Shown here piece by piece: positions 1 through 7,864 of a stretch of DNA of 47,949 bases. The position numbers and the translations under genes are program-made. This DNA comes from Propionibacteriales bacterium (lineage in GTDB: Bacteria; Actinomycetota; Actinomycetes; Propionibacteriales; Nocardioidaceae): NCBI GenBank assembly GCA_009377795.1, contig WHTJ01000026.1:1-47949 (forward strand), in the 5' to 3' direction. The notes under the pieces were generated by a model. That model was not told where the DNA came from. It worked only from the letters and a program-made list of their open reading frames with translations, and did no database searches. How positions within the stretch are numbered: the stretch's first letter is position 1; every line of letters starts with the position of its first letter.

Positions 1-30
1 TTCCAGGATCTCGTCAAGGAAGCTCCGTGA
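1..30 (+). CDS. 3' end of an upstream gene (partial)
   Basis: Frame 1 reads nine sense codons (FQDLVKEAP) and then TGA at 28-30, 22 bases before the next start. That spacing fits an upstream gene co-transcribed with the TctC-type lipoprotein. Too little remains to identify it. A random open frame of this length is quite possible, so the call rests on position only. Confidence 0.35.
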   Translation, partial: FQDLVKEAP

Positions 31-52
31 CGAAGCGAGAGGAGAGGCAGAC

Positions 53-1105
53 ATGCTAGGAGTGCGGGGCGCCAACCGATTACGAGGATGGGGTGGTCTG
101 CTCGCGGCGGTGCTTATGCTGGCCGCCGCATGCTCGGGCGAGACGCAGACAACGGCCTCGGGCGGTGGTGACGAGGAGGCGAGCTTCGAGGGGGAGACGA
201 TCACCTTCGTCGTGTCGTTCGCGCCCGGCGGCGGCTATGACACCATCGCCCGGGCCTTCGCGCCGTATCTGGAGGAGGAGCTCGGTGCGACGGTCGTGGT
301 GGAGAACGAGGACGGCGCCGGCGGGCTGCTGGCGGCGAGCCAGATCTACGCCGCCGAACCCGACGGGCTGACGATCGGCATCTTCGCCGGGCAGGGCATC
401 GCCGGCGCGGCGATGGCCGAGGCCGAGGGCGTGCAGTTCGAGCTCGCGGAGTACTCCTATGTCACCCGGCTCGCGGCGGAGCTGCGGGTGCTGGTGGCCA
501 CTCCGAACAGCGAGTACCAGGCGATCGAGGACGTGCGCGACGGCCAGGGTGTCAACTTCGCGAGCGCGGGTACCGGCGCGGCGGACAACATGGACGCCAC
601 CGTTCTCTACCCGGTGCTCGGGATCGACGGCCGCATCGTGACCGGTTTCGACGGCTCGGAGGAAACCGCTCTTGCGGTCACCTCCGGGGACGTCGCCGTC
701 GGCAGTGGCACGGTCTCGTCCCGGCTGGCCGCGATCAAGAGCGGTGACCTGCATCCGGTCCTCGTGATCGGCGACCAGGAGTCCCCGGACCTGCCGGATG
801 TACCGGTGCTGACCGATCTCGAGCTCGATGACGAGAGCAGGGCGCTGGCCGAGGCGCATCTGAGCCTGCAGGACATGGGGCGGATGGTCTGGGCGCCACC
901 CGGTGTCCCGGAGGACCGGCTGCAGGCGCTGGAGGACGCCTTCAAAGCCGCCAGCGAGAACCCGGACCTTATCCAGGAGCTGGCGCAGGCCGAGCAGGAG
1001 ATCGAGTTCACCCCGGGAGCGGAGGCCAAGACCGTGGCCGAGGACGTGTTGGACGCTCCGGACGAGTACGTCACGCTGATCAAGGAGGCCTTCGAAGGCC
1101 AGTGA
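53..1105 (+). CDS. TctC/Bug-family solute-binding lipoprotein
   Basis: Extracytoplasmic binding protein of the tripartite tricarboxylate transporter (Bug) family, which captures carboxylates for a TctAB permease. It has a basic N-terminus, a hydrophobic stretch and lipobox LAAAC with lipidated Cys27, then an acidic/Gly-rich linker. The mature part opens with the family signature of ITFVVSFAPGGGYDTIARA (about residues 50-68) followed by EDGAGGLLAASQIY. The length (350 aa) is normal for the family. A GAGAGGAG ribosome site precedes ATG 53. No tctA or tctB is visible; the membrane partners may lie upstream of the window. The bound ligand cannot be read from sequence; aromatic or tricarboxylic acids are typical. 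Confidence 0.85.
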   Translation: MLGVRGANRLRGWGGLLAAVLMLAAACSGETQTTASGGGDEEASFEGETITFVVSFAPGGGYDTIARAFAPYLEEELGATVVVENEDGAGGLLAASQIYAAEPDGLTIGIFAGQGIAGAAMAEAEGVQFELAEYSYVTRLAAELRVLVATPNSEYQAIEDVRDGQGVNFASAGTGAADNMDATVLYPVLGIDGRIVTGFDGSEETALAVTSGDVAVGSGTVSSRLAAIKSGDLHPVLVIGDQESPDLPDVPVLTDLELDDESRALAEAHLSLQDMGRMVWAPPGVPEDRLQALEDAFKAASENPDLIQELAQAEQEIEFTPGAEAKTVAEDVLDAPDEYVTLIKEAFEGQ

Positions 1106-1125
1106 TCGCGTAGGAGGGAGACCCG

Positions 1126-2190
1126 ATGGAGGGTTCCGGGCGCTCGGTGCGCGCGCCCGCGCACGTTGATGCACCGTCGCACTACGACGTCCAGCGTGAT
1201 CGACGGCGGACCTTCATCGAACGGTGGCGCGAGCGGCGCCAGGAGGTGATCCGGCCGTCCGATGTCGACATCGCCACGATCGCACCGGGCGTCCTCAGGG
1301 GCGGCTACCTCGGTACGGACGCCGGGCGTCCGACCCGGCTGGTGGACTGCGCGGTGCACCGGCTGGACGCCGGCGCGGTGACGGCGGCTCACCGCCATTC
1401 GTGGGACGCGGTGTTGTTCGTGCTGTCCGGGACGGGCTGGACGGAGGTCGACGGCCACCGGTACGCCTGGAAGCCGTGGGACGCCGTACACCTTCCGAGC
1501 TGGGCGGCGCACCGGCACGGCACCGACGATCCCCGGGGTGCGGAGTTCCTGTCGTTCTCCTCCGAGCCCGTCTTCGAGACCCTCGGCGCGGCGTGGATGC
1601 TGGCCGCGGACGAGCCGAGCCCCACGGCCGGCGCCTGGCCACGAGTCGTCGCGGGCGGCTTCGCCGACGCCCGGACGAGTCGCCTCGCGTCGGCCGCGCG
1701 GGCGGCCGGTGGCGGTCGCATCCACACCGACTACGACGAGATCCCATTGCGGCCCAACGCCAAGGGAACCCGCAGCAAGTTCCTGGTGGACCCCTCGATC
1801 GGGTCGGGCACCTCCGGTCTCACGATGGTGATGACGCAGTACGGCCCGGGGTTGTGGCAGGCCAAGCACCGGCACCCGGGTGAGGCCGTGCTGTACGTCG
1901 TCGAGGGGCGCGGGCACAGCTACTTCGGCGAGGACGTCGACGGGGGAACCGAGTACACGTGGCAGGCCGGTGATCTTCTGGTCGTGGACCACTTCCTGTG
2001 GCATCAGCACTTCAACGACGACCCGGAACGACCGGCCAGGCTCCTGCGCGTCCATCTCATGGAGACGATGCTCACCACGATGCAGGCGCTGCTCGATCCC
2101 CTTCCACTGCTCGAAGAACCACCCGAGGAGATGGCCAAGGCCCCCGACGCGACGGTCCCCGACTGGCCGGCCGACCGGCGGCCGGAGTGA
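1126..2190 (+). CDS. double-cupin protein (gentisate-dioxygenase-like bicupin)
   Basis: 354-residue bicupin. Cupin 1 carries HRH at residues 89-91 and a second HRH at 129-131. Cupin 2 carries HRHPGE (H248, H250, E254) and WHQH (H293, H295). Both domains therefore keep the His/Glu set that usually binds a metal. The family includes gentisate 1,2-dioxygenase-like ring-cleavage enzymes but also enzymes of unknown reaction, so the substrate is not assigned. It starts 20 bases after the TctC gene with GGAGGGAG as ribosome site, suggesting co-transcription. A paralogous bicupin lies at 35922-37061, but its first domain has lost the HxH. Confidence 0.7.
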   Translation: MEGSGRSVRAPAHVDAPSHYDVQRDRRRTFIERWRERRQEVIRPSDVDIATIAPGVLRGGYLGTDAGRPTRLVDCAVHRLDAGAVTAAHRHSWDAVLFVLSGTGWTEVDGHRYAWKPWDAVHLPSWAAHRHGTDDPRGAEFLSFSSEPVFETLGAAWMLAADEPSPTAGAWPRVVAGGFADARTSRLASAARAAGGGRIHTDYDEIPLRPNAKGTRSKFLVDPSIGSGTSGLTMVMTQYGPGLWQAKHRHPGEAVLYVVEGRGHSYFGEDVDGGTEYTWQAGDLLVVDHFLWHQHFNDDPERPARLLRVHLMETMLTTMQALLDPLPLLEEPPEEMAKAPDATVPDWPADRRPE

Positions 2191-2658
2191 CTACCGGGAG
2201 CGTGGGGGGCGCGGCACCCATCGCGGGACGCTGTCGCGATAGTGCCGATACTCGTCCCCGAAGAGCTCCTCGAGTCGGCGCTCGTCCTCGCGGGCGTGCC
2301 GGTCGTACCACGCGATGTTGCCTATCAGCAGCCCGGCGGCCAGTGGTGACCGGCTCATCGCCGCGAGGCCGGTCAGGAAGATCAGGTGGCCGAGATACAT
2401 CGGGTTGCGGGTGTATCGATAGATGCCGGTGTCGACGATCCGATCGGGGGGAATCGCCATCCCCGGCCCGCCGCCGCCGCGCTCGGTGCGGTAGTCACCC
2501 GCGAGCCGGTACTGCAGGAATCCCCAGGCGAGCAGCGGCGCCCACCGAAGCCGCAACCGCCGGCGAGTTCTCAGATGGTCGGCGGCCACCAGTGCCGGAT
2601 ACAGCGAGAATGCCCGCCACGAGGTCTTGCGGAGGCGGCGCGCCAGCCCGTTCGTCAT
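2191..2658 (-). CDS. ICMT/PEMT-like membrane methyltransferase
   Basis: Small integral membrane protein of the isoprenylcysteine carboxyl methyltransferase/phospholipid methyltransferase superfamily. The C-terminal half has the family pattern: TGIYRYTRNPMYLGH, a hydrophobic segment, then ERRLEELFGDEYRHYRDSVPR. The open frame runs further upstream, but I place the start at ATG 2658 because GGAGGAAGG lies about 10 bases before it and family homology begins there (155 aa). It is convergent with the bicupin gene (stops nearly touch) and divergent from the Rieske oxygenase gene, sharing the control region with the candidate operator at 2693. The methyl acceptor is unknown. Confidence 0.7.
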   Translation of the reverse strand: MTNGLARRLRKTSWRAFSLYPALVAADHLRTRRRLRLRWAPLLAWGFLQYRLAGDYRTERGGGGPGMAIPPDRIVDTGIYRYTRNPMYLGHLIFLTGLAAMSRSPLAAGLLIGNIAWYDRHAREDERRLEELFGDEYRHYRDSVPRWVPRPPRSR

Positions 2659-2692
2659 CGTCGGTTTGCTTCCTTCCTCCCGATCACGGCAC

Positions 2693-2707
2693 AATGGTAA
2701 TACCTTC
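2693..2707 (+). promoter_or_regulatory. candidate GntR/FadR-type operator (site A)
   Basis: AATGGTAATACCTTC keeps the TGGT-N3-ACC core of the perfect palindromes at 35873 and 38661. It lies in the divergent region between the ICMT-like gene and the Rieske oxygenase operon. With site B (22093) it shares an extended right flank: TACCTTCA, three variable bases, ATGG. Confidence 0.5.
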
Positions 2708-2790
2708 AACCATGGGGAGATGCCGCACGGCTTCCAGGTGGGCGGTTTGCGAGCACTATCGGCGGGCATTCGAAAGGCAGGACGACGGCG

Positions 2791-4083
2791 ATGCTCAAGC
2801 AAGAGATCAACGAGCTACTCACGCAGACCGGTCCCGGCACGCCCATGGGCGACCTCTTCCGGCAGTACTGGTTGCCGGCCCTGCTCGCCGACGAGCTCCC
2901 CGACAACGACGCGCCTCCGGTCCGGGTCAAGCTGCTCTCCGAGCGGTTGATCGCGTTTCGCGACAGTGAGGGCCGCTATGGGCTGATCGATGAGTTCTGC
3001 GCACATCGCGGCGTCTCCCTCTGGTTCGGGCGCAACGAGGAGTCCGGGCTGCGGTGTGCCTATCACGGGTGGAAGTACGACGTCACCGGACAATGCATCG
3101 AGGTGCCGTCCGAGCCCGACGAACGGCACAGCAGCCTGTGCAAGAAGATCAAGCTCAAGAGCTATCCCCTGGTCAAGATCGGCGACGTCCTCTGGGCCTA
3201 CATGGGTGACCCGGAGAAGACCCCCGATCTGCCCGAATGGGAGTTCGCAACGGTCCCGCCCGAGCAGACGTACACCTCCAAGCGCTGGCAGGAGTGCAAC
3301 TGGCTGCAGGCTCTGGAGGGCGGCATCGACTCGAGCCACGTGTCCTGGCTGCACTCCGGCGGCCTCAGGGATGACCCGCTGTTCAAGGGCGCACAGGGCA
3401 ACAAGTACAACCTGGCCGACCGCAGGCCGTTCTTCGAGGTGGTCGAGGCCGACGGCGGCCTCTTCATCGGCGCCCGGCGCAATGCCGAGGAGGGCCACTA
3501 CTACTGGCGGATCACGCCGTGGGTGATGCCGAACTTCACGCTGATTCCGCCGCGTGGCGATTACCCGATCCACGGCCACTTCTGGGTTCCGATCGACGAC
3601 GAGAACTGCTGGACGTACAGTTTCGATTACCACACCGTTCGCCCGCTCACGGAGGCAGAGCTCCAGGCGATGAGGGACGGGCACGGTGTGCACAACGAGT
3701 ACGTCCCGGGAACCTTCCGGCCACTGCAGAACAAGGACAACGACTACATGATGGACCGCGAGGCCCAGAAGCGCGGCGAGACCTACTCGGGGATCAAGGG
3801 CATCGCGATGCAGGACGCCTCGCTCCAAGAGAGCATGGGTCCGATTGTCGATCGTACGAAGGAAAAACTGGTCTCCACAGATACCGGAATCATCATGGCG
3901 CGGCAGAAGCTTTGGAAGGCGGTCGAGGCGCTTCGTGACGAGGGTGTACGACCGCCTGGAGTCGACGCCGAACACCACAAGGTGCGCTCGGCGGCCGTCG
4001 TGATCCCGAAGGACCAGGCCTTCATCGACGCCAGCCGTGAGGCGCTGACCGTACGCCCGGGCGTCCGGCACGCATCGGTGTGA
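2791..4083 (+). CDS. Rieske non-heme iron oxygenase, large subunit
   Basis: Oxygenase component of a ring-hydroxylating or O-demethylating Rieske system, closest in layout to the phthalate 4,5-dioxygenase type. The Rieske [2Fe-2S] ligands are C70, H72, C89 and H92 (CAHRG ... CAYHGW). The catalytic domain carries the bridging motif and mononuclear iron ligands in NWLQALEGGIDSSHVSWLH: N170, D180, H183, H188. The length (430 aa) fits the alpha-only phthalate class without a beta subunit. It heads an operon with 4085, 4613 and 5517. The required reductase is absent from the window; the small Rieske protein at 45239 could be an electron carrier but is 41 kb away. The substrate is not deducible; an aromatic carboxylate is the likeliest guess. 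Confidence 0.88.
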   Translation: MLKQEINELLTQTGPGTPMGDLFRQYWLPALLADELPDNDAPPVRVKLLSERLIAFRDSEGRYGLIDEFCAHRGVSLWFGRNEESGLRCAYHGWKYDVTGQCIEVPSEPDERHSSLCKKIKLKSYPLVKIGDVLWAYMGDPEKTPDLPEWEFATVPPEQTYTSKRWQECNWLQALEGGIDSSHVSWLHSGGLRDDPLFKGAQGNKYNLADRRPFFEVVEADGGLFIGARRNAEEGHYYWRITPWVMPNFTLIPPRGDYPIHGHFWVPIDDENCWTYSFDYHTVRPLTEAELQAMRDGHGVHNEYVPGTFRPLQNKDNDYMMDREAQKRGETYSGIKGIAMQDASLQESMGPIVDRTKEKLVSTDTGIIMARQKLWKAVEALRDEGVRPPGVDAEHHKVRSAAVVIPKDQAFIDASREALTVRPGVRHASV

Positions 4084-4084
4084 C

Positions 4085-4600
4085 ATGCAGCGTCGACCCA
4101 CGCTCCTGAACAGCTGTGCCATGGCGGCGACCGCCGCCGAGGCTCGATTCCGGATCGACTACCCGGACCAGACGACTCGGGCCTCGCGAATCATCGCCCT
4201 CGATCAGCAGGCGGCAGACGTCGTACGCCGGCTCTCCGGCCAGGACTGGAGGGGAGGACGCTTCCTCGTCTTCGAGGACGTGTTGCCGGTCAACGGCTCC
4301 GGACACGATCAGGTCGACGCGACCTTGCGCACCGCGGACGGCTCGCGGACGCTGCTCAGCAAGGAACTCGAGGACGCGGATGTCGCGGTCGCGATCGCCA
4401 CCGAGCACGTCCGGCCGGAGGCGGCGGCGGTCATCGGGGACGCGTGCGCGGCGCGGATGATCATGTCCGCCGGCCTGATCCTCGCCGGGAGTGAGCAGCC
4501 GGACGAGGCGGTCTCCGCCCTCCGGCCCAATGCGATGGTCCTGCTGATACTGCAGGATGAGAACGACATCCCTCCGATCCTCACCGCGCTGCGGGTCTAG
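4085..4600 (+). CDS. hypothetical protein in the Rieske-oxygenase operon
   Basis: Not recognised. 171 residues, starting one base after the oxygenase stop and ending 12 bases before the PanB-like gene, so it is almost certainly a real operon member. The N-terminal 60 residues are polar. The C-terminal part has alternating hydrophobic stretches (DVAVAIATEHVRPEAA, AARMIMSAGLILAG, AMVLLILQDEN) that look like a soluble Rossmann-like alpha/beta fold rather than membrane helices. An alternative start is ATG 4121. It could be an accessory or binding subunit for the oxygenase or the PanB-like enzyme; there is no direct evidence. Confidence 0.65.
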   Translation: MQRRPTLLNSCAMAATAAEARFRIDYPDQTTRASRIIALDQQAADVVRRLSGQDWRGGRFLVFEDVLPVNGSGHDQVDATLRTADGSRTLLSKELEDADVAVAIATEHVRPEAAAVIGDACAARMIMSAGLILAGSEQPDEAVSALRPNAMVLLILQDENDIPPILTALRV

Positions 4601-4612
4601 GCGCACAAGGAC

Positions 4613-5461
4613 GTGACCAAGCAAGCCATGGACGAGAAGATCACACTTCCGCTGCTGCAGCAGATGAATGACGACGGCCGCAAGATCGTCGCGGTCGTGG
4701 CCTGGGACTACCAGATCGCCAAGATCGCCGACCGGGCCGGCGTCGAGGTGGTCTCGGTCGGGGACTCGGTCGGCGTCAACCTCTGGGGTCATGCGAATCC
4801 GCTCGAGGTGACGATGGAGCAGATGCTCGTCGTCTGTCAGGCCGTACGACGAGGCGTGTCCAGGGCCCTGGTCAGCGTCGACTTTCCTTACGGTCCTGTG
4901 CAGGAGGGTCCCGACAGTGCGGTGCGGGCCGCGATCCGCCTGGTCAAGGAGGCCGGTGCCGACCTGGTGAAGATCGACGCCGCCGGCGACTACCCCGAGG
5001 CGGTGTCGGCCGTCACCCGGGCGGGCATCCCGGTCTGGGCGCAGTTCGGGATCACGCCGCAGACCGCGTTGCGGTACGGCATCGACTACTCCACCATGGC
5101 GTCGCGTGGTGTGCAGGTCCCGGTGGAGATGAAGGACGATCTGGTCGCGGAGGCGAAGCGCCTGCAGGAGGCCGGCGCGGCACTGCTCAACTTCACCAAC
5201 TCCGGACCGGTGGTCGGGCCGGAGGTCGCGCGTGCGGTCTCGATCCCGGTGCTCGGAGGATTCGGTGGCGGTCCGTGGCTCGACGGCCGGGTCCGCATGG
5301 CGCATGCGGCCATCGGGTACGCCGAGTCGGCCATCGACAAGCAGCCGGAGACGTACGCCAACGTCGCCCAGACCACACTGGATGCCCTCTCGGCCTTCGC
5401 CGACGACGTACGTTCCGGGCGTCAGATCAAGGGTGGTGTACCGGTCGACCCGGAGACCTGA
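4613..5461 (+). CDS. PanB-like (ketopantoate hydroxymethyltransferase family) enzyme
   Basis: TIM-barrel protein with clear PanB ancestry: AWDYQIAKIADRAGV, VSVGDSVGVN, TMEQML, VSVDFPYG and IPVWAQFGITPQ match the family order. The metal-binding Asp pair is present (D51, D90), as is K120. Two canonical residues differ: the Glu of KIEGG is D122 (KIDAAGD), and the catalytic Glu of LLVLECVP falls in LLNFTNSGP, where no acid is present. It is therefore unlikely to be housekeeping PanB. From context it may be a divalent-metal aldolase or lyase acting on a 2-oxo acid. Start is GTG 4613; ATG 4628 is the alternative. Confidence 0.75.
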   Translation: MTKQAMDEKITLPLLQQMNDDGRKIVAVVAWDYQIAKIADRAGVEVVSVGDSVGVNLWGHANPLEVTMEQMLVVCQAVRRGVSRALVSVDFPYGPVQEGPDSAVRAAIRLVKEAGADLVKIDAAGDYPEAVSAVTRAGIPVWAQFGITPQTALRYGIDYSTMASRGVQVPVEMKDDLVAEAKRLQEAGAALLNFTNSGPVVGPEVARAVSIPVLGGFGGGPWLDGRVRMAHAAIGYAESAIDKQPETYANVAQTTLDALSAFADDVRSGRQIKGGVPVDPET

Positions 5462-5516
5462 GCACACCCGAAGCCGGCCATCCGAGAGGAGCCGGCCAGC
5501 CGAAGGGAGATGCTTC

Positions 5517-6365
5517 GTGCCCCATGCCGTCATCGACGGGATCACCACGCGCTACGAAGTGGCGGGTTCCGGGCCGCCGTTGCTCATGTTCTCCCCTGGC
5601 GGATTCAACGCGGTGCGGGAGAACTGGTCCGCGCTCGGCATCTACCGCCGGCTGAACCTGCTGGAGCATCTCACCGAGCGGTTCACCTGCATCACCTTCG
5701 ACCGCCGTGAGTCCGGATTGTCCGGCGGGCGGGTCGAGCGGGTCACTTGGGCGGACTACGCTGCTCAGGGTAGGGGTCTGCTGGATCACCTCGACTTCGA
5801 GCGCGCGCATGTGATGGGTGGTTGTGCGGGCTGTTCGGTGGTCGCGGCGTTCGGGGTGGCGTACCCGGACCGGACGTCGAGCATGGTGATGTTCTCCCCC
5901 GCGGGTGGCGCGAAGTACCGGATGGCGCAGCACGCCCGCCTCGTTCAGCACCTGGCGTACGTCGAGCAGCACGGCCTCGAGGAGGTCGTCGCGCTCGCCA
6001 CCGGGTCGGAGCAGAGCTTCACTCGGGATCCGCGCGTAGGTCCGTGGGTCACGGTCATCCGCACCGACGACACGTTTGCGAAGGCGTACGGCCAGCTCGA
6101 TCCGGAGCGCTACCAGATCACGGTCCGCGGCATGGTGCGCCTGCTCTTCGACCGCGACACCGTGCCCGGCGCCGAGCCGGAGGACCTGCTCCGGCTGGAC
6201 ATCCCGGCGTTCATCGTTCCGGGGCACGACGACTCGCATGCGACGTCCGCGGCGAGGTACCTGGAGGAGTGCCTGCCCCGCGCCGAGTACTGGGACATCC
6301 CGGTTCCCGACCAGACCGAGGAGAACGTGCCCGGCCGTATCGGCGAGTTCCTCGCCTCGGCGTGA
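5517..6365 (+). CDS. alpha/beta hydrolase with a Cys at the nucleophile elbow
   Basis: 282-residue alpha/beta-hydrolase fold: oxyanion region LLMFSPGGFNAVREN, strand-turn FDRRESGLSGG, then the nucleophile elbow HVMGGCAGCS. The elbow places Cys103 where Ser is usual (G-x-C-x-G, as in dienelactone hydrolases). The acid loop is VPGHDDSHAT (D238/D239). No His occurs after H241, whereas the canonical catalytic His sits near the C-terminus; here that region reads DIPVPDQTEENVP. The reaction may be non-canonical. I start at GTG 5517 because AAGGGAGA precedes it and homology begins there. Last gene of the Rieske operon, followed by a hairpin at 6391. Confidence 0.75.
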   Translation: MPHAVIDGITTRYEVAGSGPPLLMFSPGGFNAVRENWSALGIYRRLNLLEHLTERFTCITFDRRESGLSGGRVERVTWADYAAQGRGLLDHLDFERAHVMGGCAGCSVVAAFGVAYPDRTSSMVMFSPAGGAKYRMAQHARLVQHLAYVEQHGLEEVVALATGSEQSFTRDPRVGPWVTVIRTDDTFAKAYGQLDPERYQITVRGMVRLLFDRDTVPGAEPEDLLRLDIPAFIVPGHDDSHATSAARYLEECLPRAEYWDIPVPDQTEENVPGRIGEFLASA

Positions 6366-6390
6366 CTCTTCGGTCGTCACGTCCTGGGGC

Positions 6391-6480
6391 CCACCGTCTT
6401 CCGACCCAATCACCGAAGACGGTGGCGGATCCGGCTCGTTGACCGCTGTTTCCCGACCCAATGGCGGAGGACGGTGGCGG
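6391..6480 (+). repeat. duplicated hairpin repeat, probable terminator
   Basis: Copy 1 (6391-6425) is an 11-bp perfect stem, CCACCGTCTTC against GAAGACGGTGG, with a 13-nt loop. Copy 2 (6443-6480) repeats the loop and right arm with changes: CCGACCCAAT is shared exactly and GACGGTGGCGG recurs. Copy 2's stem is imperfect. Lying 25 bases after the hydrolase stop, copy 1 probably ends that operon, though there is no T-run. Confidence 0.5.
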
Positions 6481-6533
6481 TCACCCCGTCAACGGCGTCG
6501 TCAGCCAATCTGGGTAAGCCGTCCGCCGGAACC

Positions 6534-6548
6534 TCTCATTTAGTGAGA
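6534..6548 (+). promoter_or_regulatory. possible LysR autoregulatory site
   Basis: TCTCATTTAGTGAGA is a 5-bp inverted repeat with a 5-base centre, flanked by direct AACCTCTC repeats, 130 bases upstream of the LysR start. The position and AT-rich centre fit a LysR-type site, but the T-N11-A pattern is not exact. Confidence 0.3.
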
Positions 6549-6678
6549 ACCTCTCCTACCCGGGCATGTGACGCCCCGGATATCCTGCCGATGGTTCGGA
6601 CTGCGCGCTGGACCGCGTTGGGACGGGCTGACCACCGCAGAGCCCGGCCGACTGTGCCGTGCCTGGTGGAGGTGCTGG

Positions 6679-7596
6679 ATGAAACGTCCGAGTATCCACC
6701 AACTCGAAGTGTTCTGTAAGGTCGTGCAGCTGGAGAGCATGGCCCGTGCGGCTGAGGAATTCAGCGTGGCCCCGTCCTCCGTCTCGATGCAGATCCAGGA
6801 GCTCGAGCGGCGCTTCCGGACGCCGCTGCTCGTCCGCGGTCCTCGACGGACGGCGCCGACCGCGGCCGGCACCGTGCTGTACACGCAGGCGTTGGCGCTG
6901 CTCGAAGGGCTCGATGCCGTCGAGCGGGAACTCAGTCAGCTGGGTGCACTGGAATCCGGGACGTTGCGGTTCGCGGCGAGCCGCACGATCGGTGCCGGAG
7001 TCGTCCGCCCCGTGTTGCAGTCCTTCGAGCGCGCGCATCCCAATGTGGACATCTCGTATCACGTCATGGCCAGCAGCCAGCAGGCCAAGACCGAGGTGCT
7101 GGACGAGCGGGCGGAGTTCGCGTTGGTCGGCCGCGCTGCCCCCGACTGGCCGTTAGCCGTCACGCCGCTGTTCGAGGAGCCACTGGTGGTGGCCATCTGC
7201 CCCGACCATCCGCTGGTCCACGATGACCTGCCGACGATCGAGAGCCTGGCCCCGCATGTCCTTCTGTTGCGAGAGTTCCCAGTGCTCGGTCACGAGCGGA
7301 TCAAACGCCTGTTGGAGCAGTCCGGTGTCAGGCCGACCATCTGCGAGTTCGGCAGCACGGAAGCGGTCAAGGCGGCAGCTCTGGCCGGGCGGGGAGTCGC
7401 GGTTCTTCCCCGCACGACCGTTGCGGACGAGCTCACGAGCGGCGCCTTGCTTTGTTGCTCTGTGGAGGGATTCGAGCCGTATCGTGCGGTCTTTCTGCTC
7501 TCACTGCCGAATACGCCGTTCTCGCCGGTGGCGGAGTCGTTCGTGTGCTTGATGCGCGAACGGTACGGTGCATTGGGTCAGCCGGTGTCAGGGTAG
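6679..7596 (+). CDS. LysR-family transcriptional regulator
   Basis: 305 residues. The N-terminal winged HTH (about 4-63) reads SIHQLEVFCKVVQLESMARAAEEFSVAPSSVS with the linker helix LERRFRTPLLVR. An effector-binding type 2 periplasmic-like domain follows (from about 90), with LPTIESLAPHVLLLRE and AVKAAALAGRGVAVLPRTT. I place the start at ATG 6679 because GGAGG precedes it and the HTH begins there; the open frame runs 37 codons further up. It is transcribed toward the CoA-transferase/thiolase/LigBA operon at 7865, which is its likely target, separated by a long hairpin. The co-inducer is unknown. Confidence 0.9.
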   Translation: MKRPSIHQLEVFCKVVQLESMARAAEEFSVAPSSVSMQIQELERRFRTPLLVRGPRRTAPTAAGTVLYTQALALLEGLDAVERELSQLGALESGTLRFAASRTIGAGVVRPVLQSFERAHPNVDISYHVMASSQQAKTEVLDERAEFALVGRAAPDWPLAVTPLFEEPLVVAICPDHPLVHDDLPTIESLAPHVLLLREFPVLGHERIKRLLEQSGVRPTICEFGSTEAVKAAALAGRGVAVLPRTTVADELTSGALLCCSVEGFEPYRAVFLLSLPNTPFSPVAESFVCLMRERYGALGQPVSG

Positions 7597-7716
7597 CCGG
7601 CGTGAGCATGCGTAGAGAATTCTTGAATTCGCGTTAGAGAATCTGCCTGTTGTTCGGATCATCGCGCTCCGCGTACGTTATGGCTCAACGAAATTGCCTG
7701 TGACAGGGCGAAAAAT

Positions 7717-7777
7717 GGCCGCGGCAGGCTGGCACAGGCGTACCCGGCGTTTGGCTGTGCCAGCCTGCCTAGCGGCC
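7717..7777 (+). terminator. long GC-rich hairpin between lysR and the 7865 operon
   Basis: A 15-bp perfect stem, GGCAGGCTGGCACAG (7723-7737) with its complement at 7755-7769, is extended by GGCCGC/GCGGCC (7717-7722, 7772-7777) across a 2-nt bulge; the loop is 17 nt. No T-run follows on the plus strand. It could terminate lysR or act as a leader structure for the downstream operon, whose start is 88 bases away. A smaller palindrome, CCTGTGACAGG, lies just upstream. Nothing coding is visible in 7597-7864. Confidence 0.5.
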
Positions 7778-7864
7778 GCTGCGTGCCCGTAATGGGAGGT
7801 CCGACGTGGGACATCGAGAGCGCGATGCGGAGACTCCGATGTCCCTGATGCGCGGGGTTGACGG

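Larger units (their letters stand above)
6366..6678. other. 313-bp intergenic region before the LysR gene
   Basis: No convincing gene. It holds the duplicated hairpin repeat at 6391-6480, a small inverted repeat at 6534-6548, and the ribosome site GGAGG about 6 bases before ATG 6679. Confidence 0.6.

Noticed and set aside
80-1174. Long antisense open frame over the TctC gene
   Set aside because: High-GC shadow frame, with no ribosome site and no recognisable protein; the plus-strand gene has a signal peptide and family motifs.
5462-5516. GCCGGC repeats between the PanB-like and hydrolase genes
   Set aside because: Short GC palindromes occur often by chance in this base composition; no stable stem with a sensible loop.
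4022-5548. 508-codon minus-strand open frame over the PanB-like gene
   Set aside because: Shadow of the coding strand; the product is rich in Arg/Asp/His with no domain pattern.
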